From the NCBI GenBank assembly GCA_019636795.1, contig JAHBWW010000003.1:1-64000 (forward strand): 64,000 bases of DNA, given 5' to 3'. The notes under the pieces are model-generated. The model ran no database searches. It was not told the DNA's origin and was given only the letters and a program-made list of their open reading frames with translations. This DNA is from Phycisphaeraceae bacterium (lineage in GTDB: Bacteria; Planctomycetota; Phycisphaerae; Phycisphaerales; UBA1924). A program made the translations under genes and the position numbers. Below, one piece after another: positions 48,544-59,734 of the stretch. Numbering within the stretch: position 1 is the stretch's first letter; every line of letters begins with the position of its first letter.

Positions 48544-49206
48544 ATGAACTGGTTGCAGCAGACGGGGTTGCTTTTCGAAACCGGCGGGTGGGCGATGTAT
48601 CCGCTGCTGGCGCTGAGCGTCATTTCGCTGTCTTTGTCGTTTGAGCGCGGAATCTTCTGGCTCATCACGCACGGGCGAGCGGGCCTGAGCCGACTGGCAC
48701 GCGTTCTCACCATTCTGCGCGACCAACCCGCATCCAGGCAGGCAGCCTCGCTTGTGCCAGAACGCGGGGTGTACGCCATGTTCGCGCGTGATCTTGTCGC
48801 AACACTTGGCAGCACGCCTCGTGAGGAGGCTTATGTCGCGGCTGTGGCACACGAAATGATCGACCGCTACCGTTCAACGATCGAACGCTTTTCCAACACT
48901 CTTTCAACCATCATCACCGCAGCCCCCATGCTCGGCATTCTCGGGACGGTCACGGGCATCATCGACAGTTTTCGCCTGCTCGGTGCCGAAGGACCAGTCA
49001 CCGATCCGGCTGCGGTCGCGGGAGGCATCGCAGAAGCGCTGCTGACAACTGCGTTCGGATTGCTGGTCGCGCTGATGACGCTCTTTCCGTATGTATGGGC
49101 GCGGAGCCAAGCCGAACGGTGCCTGAGTCGCCTCGAAGCCATCACCGCTGCTGCCGCCCTCCGTGGGGAGACGAACTCCCCGCCGGCCTCAGACCATCGC
49201 GACTAA
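48544..49206 (+). CDS. MotA/TolQ/ExbB proton channel family protein
   Basis: 220 residues from ATG 48544. Three membrane helices: about 13-33 (GGWAMYPLLALSVISLSLSF), about 120-140 (ITAAPMLGILGTVTGIIDSF) and about 160-185 (GIAEALLTTAFGLLVALMTL). The family motif APMLGILGTVTGIIDSF and the GGIAEALLTTAFGL block mark it as ExbB/TolQ-like, the proton channel half that energises TonB or Tol systems. No ExbD/TolR partner is adjacent, so it must work with one encoded elsewhere. The ECF sigma gene begins 22 bases after its stop. Confidence 0.88.
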   Translation: MNWLQQTGLLFETGGWAMYPLLALSVISLSLSFERGIFWLITHGRAGLSRLARVLTILRDQPASRQAASLVPERGVYAMFARDLVATLGSTPREEAYVAAVAHEMIDRYRSTIERFSNTLSTIITAAPMLGILGTVTGIIDSFRLLGAEGPVTDPAAVAGGIAEALLTTAFGLLVALMTLFPYVWARSQAERCLSRLEAITAAAALRGETNSPPASDHRD

Positions 49207-49228
49207 TTGCCCTGCTACCATCGCCTCC

Positions 49229-49807
49229 ATGACCGGAGACATCACCAGACTCTTGGAGCGTGCCCGCGAAGGCGACGCTGTTGCAGCCGACGAACTCTTC
49301 GAGATCGTCCAGTCGGAACTGCGAACAATCGCAGCCCGACAGATGCGCAGCGAACGCTCGGATCACACCCTTCAGGCAACCGCTCTAGTCAACGAGGCCT
49401 ACATGCGTCTGGCAGGCAAAGACGCGTTGCAGTTCGAGAATCGTGCACACTTTCTTCGCGTTGTGGCGCAGGTCATGCGCCGATTGCTCGTGGACCACGC
49501 TCGCACCAAGGGGCGTGTCAAACGTGGTGGAGACTTCAAACGCGATCAGCACGAACCACTCGATGCCATGATCGATCGCAGCGGTATCGACCTCGTCGAA
49601 CTCAACGACGCCCTCGAACGACTTGCATTGCTCAGCCCTCGACAGGCACAACTGGTCGAACTTCGATTTTTTGCCGGCCTCACCGCACAGGAGGCCGCAG
49701 ACGTGCTGAGCATTTCAAAACGCACTGCCGATGGTGACTGGCTCATGGCGCGGGCATGGCTCGCCGCTCAGTTGCGCGACAACTCCGATCCGAACGCAAC
49801 GCTCTGA
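49229..49807 (+). CDS. ECF-type RNA polymerase sigma factor (planctomycete type)
   Basis: 192 residues from ATG 49229. It has region 2 (DITRLLERAREGDAVAADEL to HFLRVVAQVMRRLLVDHART) and region 4 with helix-turn-helix (LSPRQAQLVELRFFAGLTAQ, then EAADVLSISKRTADGDW). The layout RLLVDHARTKGRVKRGGDF is typical of the ECF subgroup abundant in planctomycetes that is usually encoded next to large Ser/Thr kinases. Here a kinase gene lies 4 kb away on the opposite strand behind a dockerin protein. No anti-sigma gene is adjacent. It is convergent with that protein, 31 bases from stop to stop. Confidence 0.92.
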   Translation: MTGDITRLLERAREGDAVAADELFEIVQSELRTIAARQMRSERSDHTLQATALVNEAYMRLAGKDALQFENRAHFLRVVAQVMRRLLVDHARTKGRVKRGGDFKRDQHEPLDAMIDRSGIDLVELNDALERLALLSPRQAQLVELRFFAGLTAQEAADVLSISKRTADGDWLMARAWLAAQLRDNSDPNATL

Positions 49808-49838
49808 ACCCCGTTCTATCGGCTCTTGCCACACCCAC

Positions 49839-52800
49839 TCAAGGGCATCCGGCGCTGTACAAGCCCAGGAAGAACTGAAGGTCAAAGAAGTCGATAAATC
49901 CATCTCCATTGAGATTGGCACGCGGATCTTGCGCCGCAAGCCACTGCAGAAACAACTGTACATCAAAGAAATCGAGCACCCCGTCCTCATTCACATCCGC
50001 AGGGCATGGTGGCAGGCCCTTCGAAAGCGACGGCAGAAGCGTTATGTCCGGCAGCCCACCACGCGGCACAGGCAGCCCCCCCGGAGGCAATGGGTCGTTG
50101 ATGATGATCAGGTCCGCACCACCGATGTTGTCAACGTCACCGGCAAACAGATACAGCGGGATCCCGCTTGAAGTCGGCGCATCCGCCACGGTGAACGCCA
50201 ATTGCCTTTCAACCGTATCGAAATCATTGCGCAAAATTTGCACAATGCGCCCCCTATCAGGATCATCGACGATCACCGCAGCGTCAAGATCGTCATCTGA
50301 ATCAAGATTGGCAATGACAAGTGCGTCGACCGGCCCACCAAACGAGATCAGCGCTGGAGGTCCGAAGGTCCCGTTGCCATTGCTGATCAACGTGGCAACC
50401 ACACCCTCTCCATCATTGCTTCCGGCAAACATGAGATCGAGCGACTGAGCCAGGATCTTGTCGTTATCCAGATCACCAGTGTCGGCCGCCAGAGCCAGGA
50501 AGTTCAGATCGATGCGTGATTCGATCTGGAATCCGCTCCACGATGCCAACTGTCCACCTTGCAGATTGCGCATGATGACGACTTCGCTGTTGCCGTCGTC
50601 GTTTTGCAGCCCCCACATCCAGAACGGCAGCCGCTTGTCATTGTCGAGGTCGCCGGTATCCGCACGCACAAATGAGCCTGTTGTGCTCGGAAGCGATCGG
50701 CTGAAGCCAAGCCCGTTCCAAACTGTCCCCGTAGAACCCAGATTGAGCATGGTAAAAATACGCGCTGTGCCGTTGTTGTCGCCTCCAACCATCACATCGA
50801 ACCGTCCGTTGTTGTCAAAGTCGCCGACCGCAACGCTTTGAGGGTTTGACATCCCGGCGTCAAACGTTCGCCGGCTGAACGTCGGGAGCTCACCATCGAT
50901 GTTGATGCTGTGCAAAATCTGAATGAGTCGACGGGCCCGATCAATCACGACAATGTCATCGACTCCATCGCCATTGAAATCTGCCACAGCAATGGCAATC
51001 GGATCGCTCTCGATTGCGATGTTCACAGCCTGCCCGAAGCGCTGATCCTCCGCGCCTGTCGCACCGGTATTCGGGCAAATAAACAGATAACCGCCAAGGT
51101 CGATGTCGGACGAAGCCCCAGGCGCTGTGGCTGCAAGATCAGGCAGTCCTCCCCCGCGATCTACACCAAATCGCCCAAGCGCGCCAGCAGTGACTGCATC
51201 GTCAAACGTGTACCCTTGCCAAGAGCCGAAACTCGTGTCTGCATTCGGGGCCAACGCATCGACCAGCAAGTCCACTCGCTTGGTGATTTCGTCATATCGA
51301 AGTCGCAAGTACTTCTGCCCGGGCAGAGCTGGAAAACTCGCAACCATGAATCGATCTGAAGGAAGCGAACCGGCCTGGATAATGTTGATGACCGAATCGA
51401 GAGGTGGATCGAATCCAGGCTCGGCCTTGATGATCAGCCCCCCACGCAGACGCGCATTGTCACGCACCCAGAGCGAATCATGCGGTTGACCACCGCCTGC
51501 ACCCAGATTCAGTTCCAGCCGCCCGAGCCTTGCTGCCTGACCGAAACCTTCTACTTGCTGATACGCGCCCTCAATTCGAATCTGACCGATCGTATTCAAA
51601 CGCCTCAGCCGACCGAAATTGAAAACATCGGATTGCAATGTCGCGTCTGTCCGCACGACGCCGTCACGTTCAATGTTCGTTCTAGGGCTTACGAATACTG
51701 CACGATTCTCCAGTTCGAGCGTGCCGCGTGCAACCGTAGCGATGGCCTCGACCGTAAGCACCGACGCAGGGGTGTTGACATCGTCCGGATTCGGAAGCGC
51801 AACCACCCCAGACCCGCCAGCGAACTCGAGTGATCCGATCTCGAGATACCGTGGCTGAGCGTGCGCGCCACGCGCAATGCTGACGGACGCGGGGCCCTTC
51901 TCTCCAACGCGCCAGACGTTGCTGACGTTCAATTGCGTGCTCGGCTCACTCAGTCGCATGGACGCCGACGATCCCACCACCGGCGCAAGCACAAGCGAAC
52001 CTGGGTCCACCGGGGTGCCAACTTCGAGTTGGCCCGCGAAGAGGTCCAGCCTCGCATGCTCCGGAGTTGTGGCCACGAGCACCGGCCGCCCGTTGAAGAA
52101 CGCATTGTTCTGGTCAATCACGCGGAGTTTGCTTCCCGCAACCGAGATCAGCATGGGCTCGGCCTTGCGCACATTGATCGAACGAACCGTCGCAGAAGTA
52201 ATCGTGATGAACTCAGTTGGCAGCCCGTCAGGCGTCGGATGCCTGAAGATCACCTTGTGCGACGGAGTCGGTATATCTGCACACCAGCTGTTCGGATCCG
52301 AGAACACTCCCTTGTATTCCGCTGTCCAGACCGCAATCGGAGGCTCGCCAGCTTCCAGCGCGCAACCGTCAGGAATTCCATCCCCATCGCAGTCGATTGC
52401 TGTACCTTGAGCGATCTCGCACAAATCCCACACTGTGTCGTCATCGCAGCTCGGCATGTCACGGGCAGCGAGGAATCCGTTGACTGCGCCGCGGCCACCC
52501 TCGCGCGCAAACGCTCCGCCAACAACAAATGGCGTACGCACTGCTAGCGACGTCCCGAACTCCTCATTATCCTGAGGATTCGACTTCGTCAGGGTGACTC
52601 GATAGGTCCATTGCTGAGACTGAGCCTCGCGTGCATACAGAAAGACCGCCCCACGCTTTGGACCGGTATTGAATGTCGGACCTCCAGGAAACCGATTCGC
52701 CGCCACATGCAGCAGATCATCCTTGATCGATACCGAAACGCCGAACTGACTGAAACTACCTACCGACGCAGGCGGCGCGATTCGAACTGGACTCCCCGTC

Positions 52801-53780
52801 ATCCACGCGCCAGTCCCCGGTAGATTGCGACGATACACATAGACAACACCGGTCTGCGTCGACAGGCCCGTGAATGTCTCACGCTGCGCCCCGACAGCGA
52901 GGGAAATGTCATCGGTAAACACCGATACACCAAAGCCGGAGGTGCTCGTCGGTGTCGCAGGGACCAACTTTGCCACAAAATCCCACTGCTTCGGATTGAC
53001 CGAGTTGCGCGTATAGAGATACGCAGCACCAGATGTCCCGCCACTGACCGCATTGTCACCGGGCGCGCCAACAATCAGCGTATTGCCCTTGATCGAGACG
53101 CTTGAACCAAAACGAGATGTCTGCACCAGCCCCGCGGGGCTGATCGATTGCGACTCGACCCAATGATCGGTCGAACCTTCCGCCAGTTCGTAGACTACCA
53201 CTCGTCCGCCATTGGTAACGCCGTTCGGTTGGTTGTAGTTGTCCGATCCGACTGCGATTGTGGTACCATCGATGGCAACTGCATGTCCGTGACGCTCGTT
53301 CTGCTGTGGAGTCAGGGGCACCGGCAGGTCGCTGAGCACCCACAATCCCTGTTGATTGCGCTTGTATATGTAGATGCGCCCCGTGTTGCTGTTACTTGGC
53401 GATGGAAGAAGATCGCCGCGACGGGCGCCAACCACGAGAACCTCATCGTTCGCAGCCACGGACCAGCCAAACTCCTCGTTGTCATTGATGCTGTTGACGG
53501 TGATCGTCTGGCTCAGGCTCCAGTTCCAAGGCTCATCTGCCACGCCCGAGTACACATACACCGCACCAGTCGATCGGCCTGAAATCAGGTTGAGCGGCGA
53601 ACCCACAGCCATGAAAGTCTGTGCAACCGCCACGCCGCGACCGAACTCGCTGGCTTCAGGTCGAAACGAATCCAGACTCGTGATCTCGCACTGAGCTTGG
53701 ACATCTTGTGCAAACGTCCAAATCCCCGCGACGCTCGCGGTGAGCGCAAGTGCACCAACCTTGGTCCAGAATGATCGCAT
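49839..53780 (-). CDS. Large secreted FG-GAP/VCBS-repeat protein with dockerin-like repeats
   Basis: 1313 residues from ATG 53780 (GGAGAG upstream on the reverse strand), with a signal peptide (VGALALTASVAGIWTFAQ). Residues about 35-430 hold seven FG-GAP-type blades (EFGRGVAVAQTFMAVGSPLN; RFGSSVSIKGNTLIVGAPGD; EFGTSLAVRTPFVVGGAFAR), each with the IVGAP-like turn. Residues about 450-850 form a beta-rich region with passenger-like features (GRPVLVATTPEHARLDLFAG). VCBS/FG-GAP calcium-type repeats follow at about 930-1240 (IAVADFNGDGVDDIVVID; VAVGDFDNNGRFDVMVGG). The end carries two dockerin-like loops (DVNEDGVLDFFDVQLFLQWL and NLNGDGFIDFFDLQFFLGLY). It is probably an exported surface protein that binds calcium; no catalytic site is seen. 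Confidence 0.85.
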   Translation of the reverse strand: MRSFWTKVGALALTASVAGIWTFAQDVQAQCEITSLDSFRPEASEFGRGVAVAQTFMAVGSPLNLISGRSTGAVYVYSGVADEPWNWSLSQTITVNSINDNEEFGWSVAANDEVLVVGARRGDLLPSPSNSNTGRIYIYKRNQQGLWVLSDLPVPLTPQQNERHGHAVAIDGTTIAVGSDNYNQPNGVTNGGRVVVYELAEGSTDHWVESQSISPAGLVQTSRFGSSVSIKGNTLIVGAPGDNAVSGGTSGAAYLYTRNSVNPKQWDFVAKLVPATPTSTSGFGVSVFTDDISLAVGAQRETFTGLSTQTGVVYVYRRNLPGTGAWMTGSPVRIAPPASVGSFSQFGVSVSIKDDLLHVAANRFPGGPTFNTGPKRGAVFLYAREAQSQQWTYRVTLTKSNPQDNEEFGTSLAVRTPFVVGGAFAREGGRGAVNGFLAARDMPSCDDDTVWDLCEIAQGTAIDCDGDGIPDGCALEAGEPPIAVWTAEYKGVFSDPNSWCADIPTPSHKVIFRHPTPDGLPTEFITITSATVRSINVRKAEPMLISVAGSKLRVIDQNNAFFNGRPVLVATTPEHARLDLFAGQLEVGTPVDPGSLVLAPVVGSSASMRLSEPSTQLNVSNVWRVGEKGPASVSIARGAHAQPRYLEIGSLEFAGGSGVVALPNPDDVNTPASVLTVEAIATVARGTLELENRAVFVSPRTNIERDGVVRTDATLQSDVFNFGRLRRLNTIGQIRIEGAYQQVEGFGQAARLGRLELNLGAGGGQPHDSLWVRDNARLRGGLIIKAEPGFDPPLDSVINIIQAGSLPSDRFMVASFPALPGQKYLRLRYDEITKRVDLLVDALAPNADTSFGSWQGYTFDDAVTAGALGRFGVDRGGGLPDLAATAPGASSDIDLGGYLFICPNTGATGAEDQRFGQAVNIAIESDPIAIAVADFNGDGVDDIVVIDRARRLIQILHSINIDGELPTFSRRTFDAGMSNPQSVAVGDFDNNGRFDVMVGGDNNGTARIFTMLNLGSTGTVWNGLGFSRSLPSTTGSFVRADTGDLDNDKRLPFWMWGLQNDDGNSEVVIMRNLQGGQLASWSGFQIESRIDLNFLALAADTGDLDNDKILAQSLDLMFAGSNDGEGVVATLISNGNGTFGPPALISFGGPVDALVIANLDSDDDLDAAVIVDDPDRGRIVQILRNDFDTVERQLAFTVADAPTSSGIPLYLFAGDVDNIGGADLIIINDPLPPGGLPVPRGGLPDITLLPSLSKGLPPCPADVNEDGVLDFFDVQLFLQWLAAQDPRANLNGDGFIDFFDLQFFLGLYSAGCP

Positions 53781-53904
53781 TGTGTTCTCTCCGTTTCCCC
53801 TAAAGCGTTGAGCAGTAGGAGAGTAACAGACGGATCGGTTCATTGCAAGAAACATCGCGCCAGCGACTTGCATGAATGAACACACAAGCGACACAGGCGA
53901 CAAC

Positions 53905-56781
<2,877 letters not shown>

Positions 56782-57097
56782 AAGGCTCTCCAGCATACTG
56801 AGTGTGCCTGCATTGGACTCGCCATTTTTCCCGATTCAAGATTCTTGCGTGGCAACGTCAGTGGCCTCACCCGTCATATCAGAAATGCTCAATCCCAACG
56901 CCTTGTATCATGATGCATTGCGGGGGATCCTCGCGCCTCGCATCACTCGGCTTAAGAGAAAGAGCACGTCCTACAGGTAAAAGCGGCATTCTCGACTATC
57001 TTGTGCAAACGGGCAAAAGAACTCAAGAAAAAGTTCATGCACGCTCGCCTTTGAGCTTCACAACCTGCAGTAACCCGGCCTCACAACGCAATGGCAC
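56782..57097. other. Gap between the kinase gene and the tRNA-Val terminator; nothing recognised
   Basis: About 316 bases without a credible gene or RNA. The promoter of the kinase gene (read on -) should be here, but no convincing hexamers were found. Confidence 0.4.
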
Positions 57098-57132
57098 AAA
57101 AATAAAAAGGGCGGCTTTTGACCAGCCGCCCT
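57098..57132 (-). terminator. Rho-independent terminator of tRNA-Val
   Basis: On the reverse strand, AGGGCGGCT / AGCCGCCCT form a 9-base stem with a 7-base loop, followed by TTTTTATTTTT. It lies 13 bases beyond the tRNA 3' end. Confidence 0.92.
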
Positions 57133-57145
57133 AACGCAATGCTAA

Positions 57146-57219
57146 TGGGCGATACAGGACTCGAACCTGTGACCTCCTGCGTGTCATGCAGGCGCGCTAG
57201 CCAACTGCGCCAATCGCCC
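57146..57219 (-). tRNA. tRNA-Val (anticodon GAC)
   Basis: The reverse strand forms a 74-base cloverleaf: acceptor GGGCGAT / ATCGCCC with discriminator A, D arm GGCGCAGTTGGCTAGCGCG, anticodon stem CCTGC/GCAGG with loop ATGACAC, and T arm CACAGGTTCGAGTCCTGT. The anticodon is GAC, which reads GUC/GUU. CCA is not encoded. Confidence 0.95.
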
Positions 57220-57249
57220 GACTCGTCAGTCTCTGCGAAACCGACGATC

Positions 57250-57255
57250 AATATA
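57250..57255 (-). promoter_or_regulatory. Possible -10 box of tRNA-Val
   Basis: TATATT on the reverse strand, 30 bases before the tRNA 5' end. The -35 region (GGTCGA at 17-base spacing) is poor, so the call is tentative. Confidence 0.3.
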
Positions 57256-57315
57256 GCCCTGTTCCGGGCTGTTCGACCACTTACAGACGCCATTTAGGCG
57301 CCTGTTATGTCAGTT

Positions 57316-57939
57316 TCAGTTCGCCAGGATCACGATCTCGACCCTGCGACTCGCAGCCTTGGTCCCTTTAGGCTTCGACGCCCCGAATGCCGCCGAGTAG
57401 ATCCGGTTGTTGTCAACCCCCTTCGAAACCAGATATTTCTCGATCTCCAAAGCCCGCATCGCGCTCAGGTGTTCATTGGATTGCCAGCCACTCTTGCGGA
57501 TCGGGTCTGTGTCCGTGTATCCCTCGACCCGAATCGTCCGCCCCGCGTACTGCGAGTTCAGATTCGAGGCAATGCGATCGAGTTGCCGCCTGCCCTCTGC
57601 CGTGATCGTCACCTGGCCGGACGTGAACAGCACATCGCCAGCAATCGAAATCACGACCTCGCGCCCGCCTCCTGTAGCACCGAAATCAGTTCCGCCACGC
57701 CCCTCATCCATGATTCGACGGTTGTCGCCCAGCAACTGCTGATTGGCCGACGTCAACTCGCGGTTGCGCTCATTCACTTCCGTAAGCGAAGCCTGCGCCT
57801 CGCCGAGTCTCTCGCGCAACTCGGTATTCTCGGCCACGGCGGCGTCATAGTCCGCTTGCCGCACCTTTTTGCACCCCGTCATGCCCATCGCCATGGCTAC
57901 ACCCAGCGCCAGGCACGCCACCCGACCGACTCGCTTCAT
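57316..57939 (-). CDS. OmpA-family (Pal-like) peptidoglycan-binding lipoprotein
   Basis: 207 residues from ATG 57939 (GGAAGG upstream; ATG 57966 is alternative). A lipoprotein signal ends AMGMTGC. A coiled-coil of about 50 residues follows (AVAENTELRERLGEAQASLT; NERNRELTSANQQLLGDN). The C-terminal OmpA/MotB domain binds peptidoglycan: DVLFTSGQVTITAEGRRQLD, RTIRVEGYTDTDPI, LSAMRALEIEKYLVSKGVDN and SKPKGTKAASRRVEIVI. The NEHLSAMRA block contains the conserved residues for meso-DAP binding. It probably ties the outer membrane to the wall. Confidence 0.9.
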   Translation of the reverse strand: MKRVGRVACLALGVAMAMGMTGCKKVRQADYDAAVAENTELRERLGEAQASLTEVNERNRELTSANQQLLGDNRRIMDEGRGGTDFGATGGGREVVISIAGDVLFTSGQVTITAEGRRQLDRIASNLNSQYAGRTIRVEGYTDTDPIRKSGWQSNEHLSAMRALEIEKYLVSKGVDNNRIYSAAFGASKPKGTKAASRRVEIVILAN

Positions 57940-58044
57940 GACTCGTTCCTTCCGCTTGTTCATCATCGATCCGACCTCCGTGCCTTTCCAGAAAATGTGC
58001 AGGGACTGACTGTATCACCGTGTGAGTTCGCCCGCCTCACCTAA

Positions 58045-59478
58045 TTACGGCAGATTGATCGTCATTCCAGCAAGTTTACTCAAAAACCATTCGACGCCCG
58101 GTTTCCCAAGCAGCACCATCACGCTCGCAATCGCAATGTACGGCCCATACGGCAGCGTCCTCGCCACGCGCCCGCCCATCGCCCATCCTGCAATCGTCCA
58201 AGCCAATCCAACAAAAGCCGCTCCAAAAAAACCGAGTACCCCATCAATCCATCCCAGGCACGCACCGATCGCTGCCACCAGGTGGACGTCTCCGAGCCCC
58301 AAGGCTTCTTTTCCAAAAGCCAGTGAGCCAAGGATGCGTACCGCCCAGACCACTCCCCCCCCGATCAGGTACCCCATCGCCACCCCACTGGCCACCGCGA
58401 GCCAGAGCGGGACATCGATCGGTGGCACCATCATCGGGGAGAACACGTTCGCCTGTTTCCAAGGCCCATGCATCTGCTCGATCAATCGCGGCATGAGCGA
58501 CATCCCCAGCACCCCCAGCGCGACGGGCGGGGCAACAAATGCCACTTCCTTAAGCATCTCCCGGCGAGCGTACGGATACTGAATCCACAAATCCGCGTCC
58601 TGTGCACTGGGTTGATCTTCTCCCCCAGATTCTGTGACTGATTCGGTGTCGCTCTCCACGCCTTCTTTCGCTTGCGCATCGGCAAGGGCCTTGGTTTCCC
58701 ACTCTTCGTAGTCGGCAAAACTCCGCCGGATCAGCCCAATCTTGAGCAGCACAAGCGCAAGCCCGAGTCCGATGGTTCCACCAGCCGCTGCACCCACAAA
58801 CCCCCAGCCGTGCACGCCGGATGATGCGATCGACCACACCTCGCCGGGCGATGTCACCCACCGAACGCCATCCTCAAGCCGCCACCCCATGCCGCTGGAC
58901 AGGCGCGAACCCGGATTGCCGTGCTTGACCTGAATCCAGACCGCGTGCCCGACATGGAGCACAAGGGCTGTGGCTGCCGGCACCCAGACGAGTACCAGCG
59001 GGATCTGGGCTGTACGCGCGTCGATCAGCGTGATCGCCACCAGGCACCCGAGCAGCACAAGAATCGTCACGAACATCGGCCATGTCCAGAGCAGCCCATT
59101 TTCCGCCCACTCCGGCTGAAGCACGCTGAACGTCAATCCGAAAAGATTTCCCGAAGGCAGCGCATAAAACAGCAGATACACGACACAAAACAACAACCCG
59201 ACAAACCCTTCCACAAGCGGATACTCAGGAGAGATTCGGTTTTTGCAGAACCTGCACCGTCCACGAAGCAGAATCCACCCCAGGACCGGGATGTTCTCAC
59301 GCCACGTCAGTTTCGTCTGGCACGACGGACACCGCGAGGCGGGCCTGACCACGCTGAGCCCCCGAGGCAGGCGATACACCAGCACGTTGGCCAGCGACCC
59401 GACGCACGCCCCGTACACAAAGATAAACACCAGTGCCGTCGCTGTCGGAAGCAATGTCATCAGGCTCAACTGGTCCAT
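58045..59478 (-). CDS. Prepilin peptidase / type IV leader peptidase with large insertion
   Basis: 477 residues, much longer than the roughly 290 of PilD. The N-terminal domain has the zinc-type cysteines (ASRCPSCQTKLTWREN and LRGRCRFCKNRISPEYPL). The two catalytic Asp residues of the A24 aspartic peptidase are in AITLIDARTAQIP and ALGLGDVHLVAAIG. Between them lies an unusual insertion of about 200 residues with extra helices and an acidic linker (AKEGVESDTESVTESGGED). The enzyme cleaves and N-methylates prepilin-like signal peptides. No pilin gene is nearby. Its start follows the xseB stop by nine bases. Confidence 0.9.
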   Translation of the reverse strand: MDQLSLMTLLPTATALVFIFVYGACVGSLANVLVYRLPRGLSVVRPASRCPSCQTKLTWRENIPVLGWILLRGRCRFCKNRISPEYPLVEGFVGLLFCVVYLLFYALPSGNLFGLTFSVLQPEWAENGLLWTWPMFVTILVLLGCLVAITLIDARTAQIPLVLVWVPAATALVLHVGHAVWIQVKHGNPGSRLSSGMGWRLEDGVRWVTSPGEVWSIASSGVHGWGFVGAAAGGTIGLGLALVLLKIGLIRRSFADYEEWETKALADAQAKEGVESDTESVTESGGEDQPSAQDADLWIQYPYARREMLKEVAFVAPPVALGVLGMSLMPRLIEQMHGPWKQANVFSPMMVPPIDVPLWLAVASGVAMGYLIGGGVVWAVRILGSLAFGKEALGLGDVHLVAAIGACLGWIDGVLGFFGAAFVGLAWTIAGWAMGGRVARTLPYGPYIAIASVMVLLGKPGVEWFLSKLAGMTINLP

Positions 59479-59487
59479 TGCGTGTTC

Positions 59488-59724
59488 TTACTCCGGGTCT
59501 ACATCCAGCAGCGACTTGTCCAACTCTTCCAGACGCTGCTCCGCGACGCCGAGAATCGCCCGGCAGCGTTTGAGGAGTTTCGTCCCCCGCTCGTACAACT
59601 TGATCGACGCTTCGAGCCCGATCTCTCCGGTCTCGATTTCCTGGACGATGGATTCCAACTCCGCGACTGCCGCTTCGTAGGCCATCGTCTCAACATCGGT
59701 TTGCGCCTGCTCTTTTCTGGACAT
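59488..59724 (-). CDS. xseB: Exodeoxyribonuclease VII small subunit
   Basis: 78 residues from ATG 59724, ten bases after the xseA stop. A helical hairpin with the family signature MAYEAAVAELESIVQEIETG, then EIGLEASIKLYERGTKLLKR and AEQRLEEL. It wraps around the XseA helices and is needed for activity of the nuclease, which digests single-stranded DNA from both ends. The ORF extended upstream of 59724 lies inside xseA. Confidence 0.93.
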   Translation of the reverse strand: MSRKEQAQTDVETMAYEAAVAELESIVQEIETGEIGLEASIKLYERGTKLLKRCRAILGVAEQRLEELDKSLLDVDPE

Positions 59725-59734
59725 GGGACTCACC

